Source of the DNA: an uncultured Lachnospiraceae bacterium | GTDB lineage: Bacteria > Bacillota > Clostridia > Lachnospirales > Lachnospiraceae | Assembly (NCBI GenBank): GCA_910588755.1 | Contig: CAJUQZ010000063.1 | Coordinates: forward strand, 1-23,837 | Direction of reading: 5' to 3' | Length of the DNA stretch: 23,837 nt | Shown here: in pieces, positions 23,783 to 23,837 of the stretch | Layout of the letters: the number at the start of each line of letters is the position of its first letter | Numbering within the stretch: position 1 is the stretch's first letter | Made by a program: the position numbers and the translations under genes | Notes under the pieces: model-generated | Databases searched by the model: none | What the model was told of the DNA's origin: nothing | Seen by the model: only the letters and a program-made list of their open reading frames with translations

Positions 23783-23837
23783 TAGCGGGGACAGGATTTG
23801 AACCTGTGACCTTCGGGTTATGAGCCCGACGAGCTTC
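23783..23837 (-). tRNA. Initiator tRNA-Met (anticodon CAU), cut by the window edge
   Basis: The 3' 55 nt are present: end of the D-arm, anticodon arm with loop CTCATAA, variable loop, T-arm (CAGGTTCAAATCCTG) and acceptor 3' strand. The three G:C pairs closing the anticodon loop (GGG/CCC) are the hallmark of initiator tRNA. The 5' part lies outside the window. CCA is not encoded. Confidence 0.9.

Overview
The window looks like chromosomal DNA from a low-to-moderate-GC Firmicute, most likely a Clostridia member of the Lachnospiraceae type. This rests on strong AGGAGG-type ribosome binding sites, sigma-A-like promoters, tRNA genes without an encoded CCA, and the Firmicute cluster yaaR-holB-ricT(yaaT)-trmN(yabB)-rsmI(yabC). 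No 16S gene is present, so the genus cannot be fixed. Every gene I accept lies on the minus strand, so transcription runs from high to low coordinates.

Right end (about 20.5-23.8 kb): a partial initiator tRNA-Met, tRNA-Phe, an HD-domain protein, a 150-bp imperfect inverted-repeat element, pyruvate kinase, and a divergent guanylate-kinase-like protein. A 120-bp duplicated spacer separates the last two.

Middle (about 14.8-20.1 kb): yaaR, holB, ricT, trmN-like methyltransferase and rsmI, in the Bacillus subtilis yaaR-yabC order but without yabA and yazA. Then comes acpP, behind a strong promoter and possibly a 48-codon small ORF that abuts it, ending at a clear terminator. Next to that is a block of nested and duplicated hairpins, and a small secreted protein with its own strong promoter.

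Left part (about 1.3-13.6 kb): a tightly packed eight-gene run for a cell-surface polysaccharide. In transcription order it has a GT-C-like membrane protein, a secreted SH3-domain protein with a C-terminal membrane anchor, a polyprenyl-phosphate-sugar-synthase-like GT2, an ABC-2 permease, a Wzt/TagH-like ATPase, a GlfT2-like glycosyltransferase, a membrane-anchored right-handed beta-helix protein, and a large protein fusing a polytopic membrane domain to a second, paralogous beta-helix. A reasonable reading is synthesis of a galactofuranose-like or related glycan inside the cell, ABC export, and binding, modification or transfer outside by the beta-helix proteins. The export and transferase functions are well supported; the beta-helix role is inference. 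At the far left is an Rpn/PD-(D/E)XK nuclease-family gene with its own promoter.

The most unusual feature is repeated local tandem duplication. A 36-bp repeat in holB appears to have grown out of its own zinc-knuckle codons. Copies of the trmN stop-codon region and of the region around the guanylate-kinase start fill the neighbouring spacers. The tail of the GT2 gene is duplicated, and a 36-bp repeat lies in the SH3 protein. The membrane half of the large beta-helix fusion is also sharply lower in GC than its flanks, suggesting a mosaic gene.
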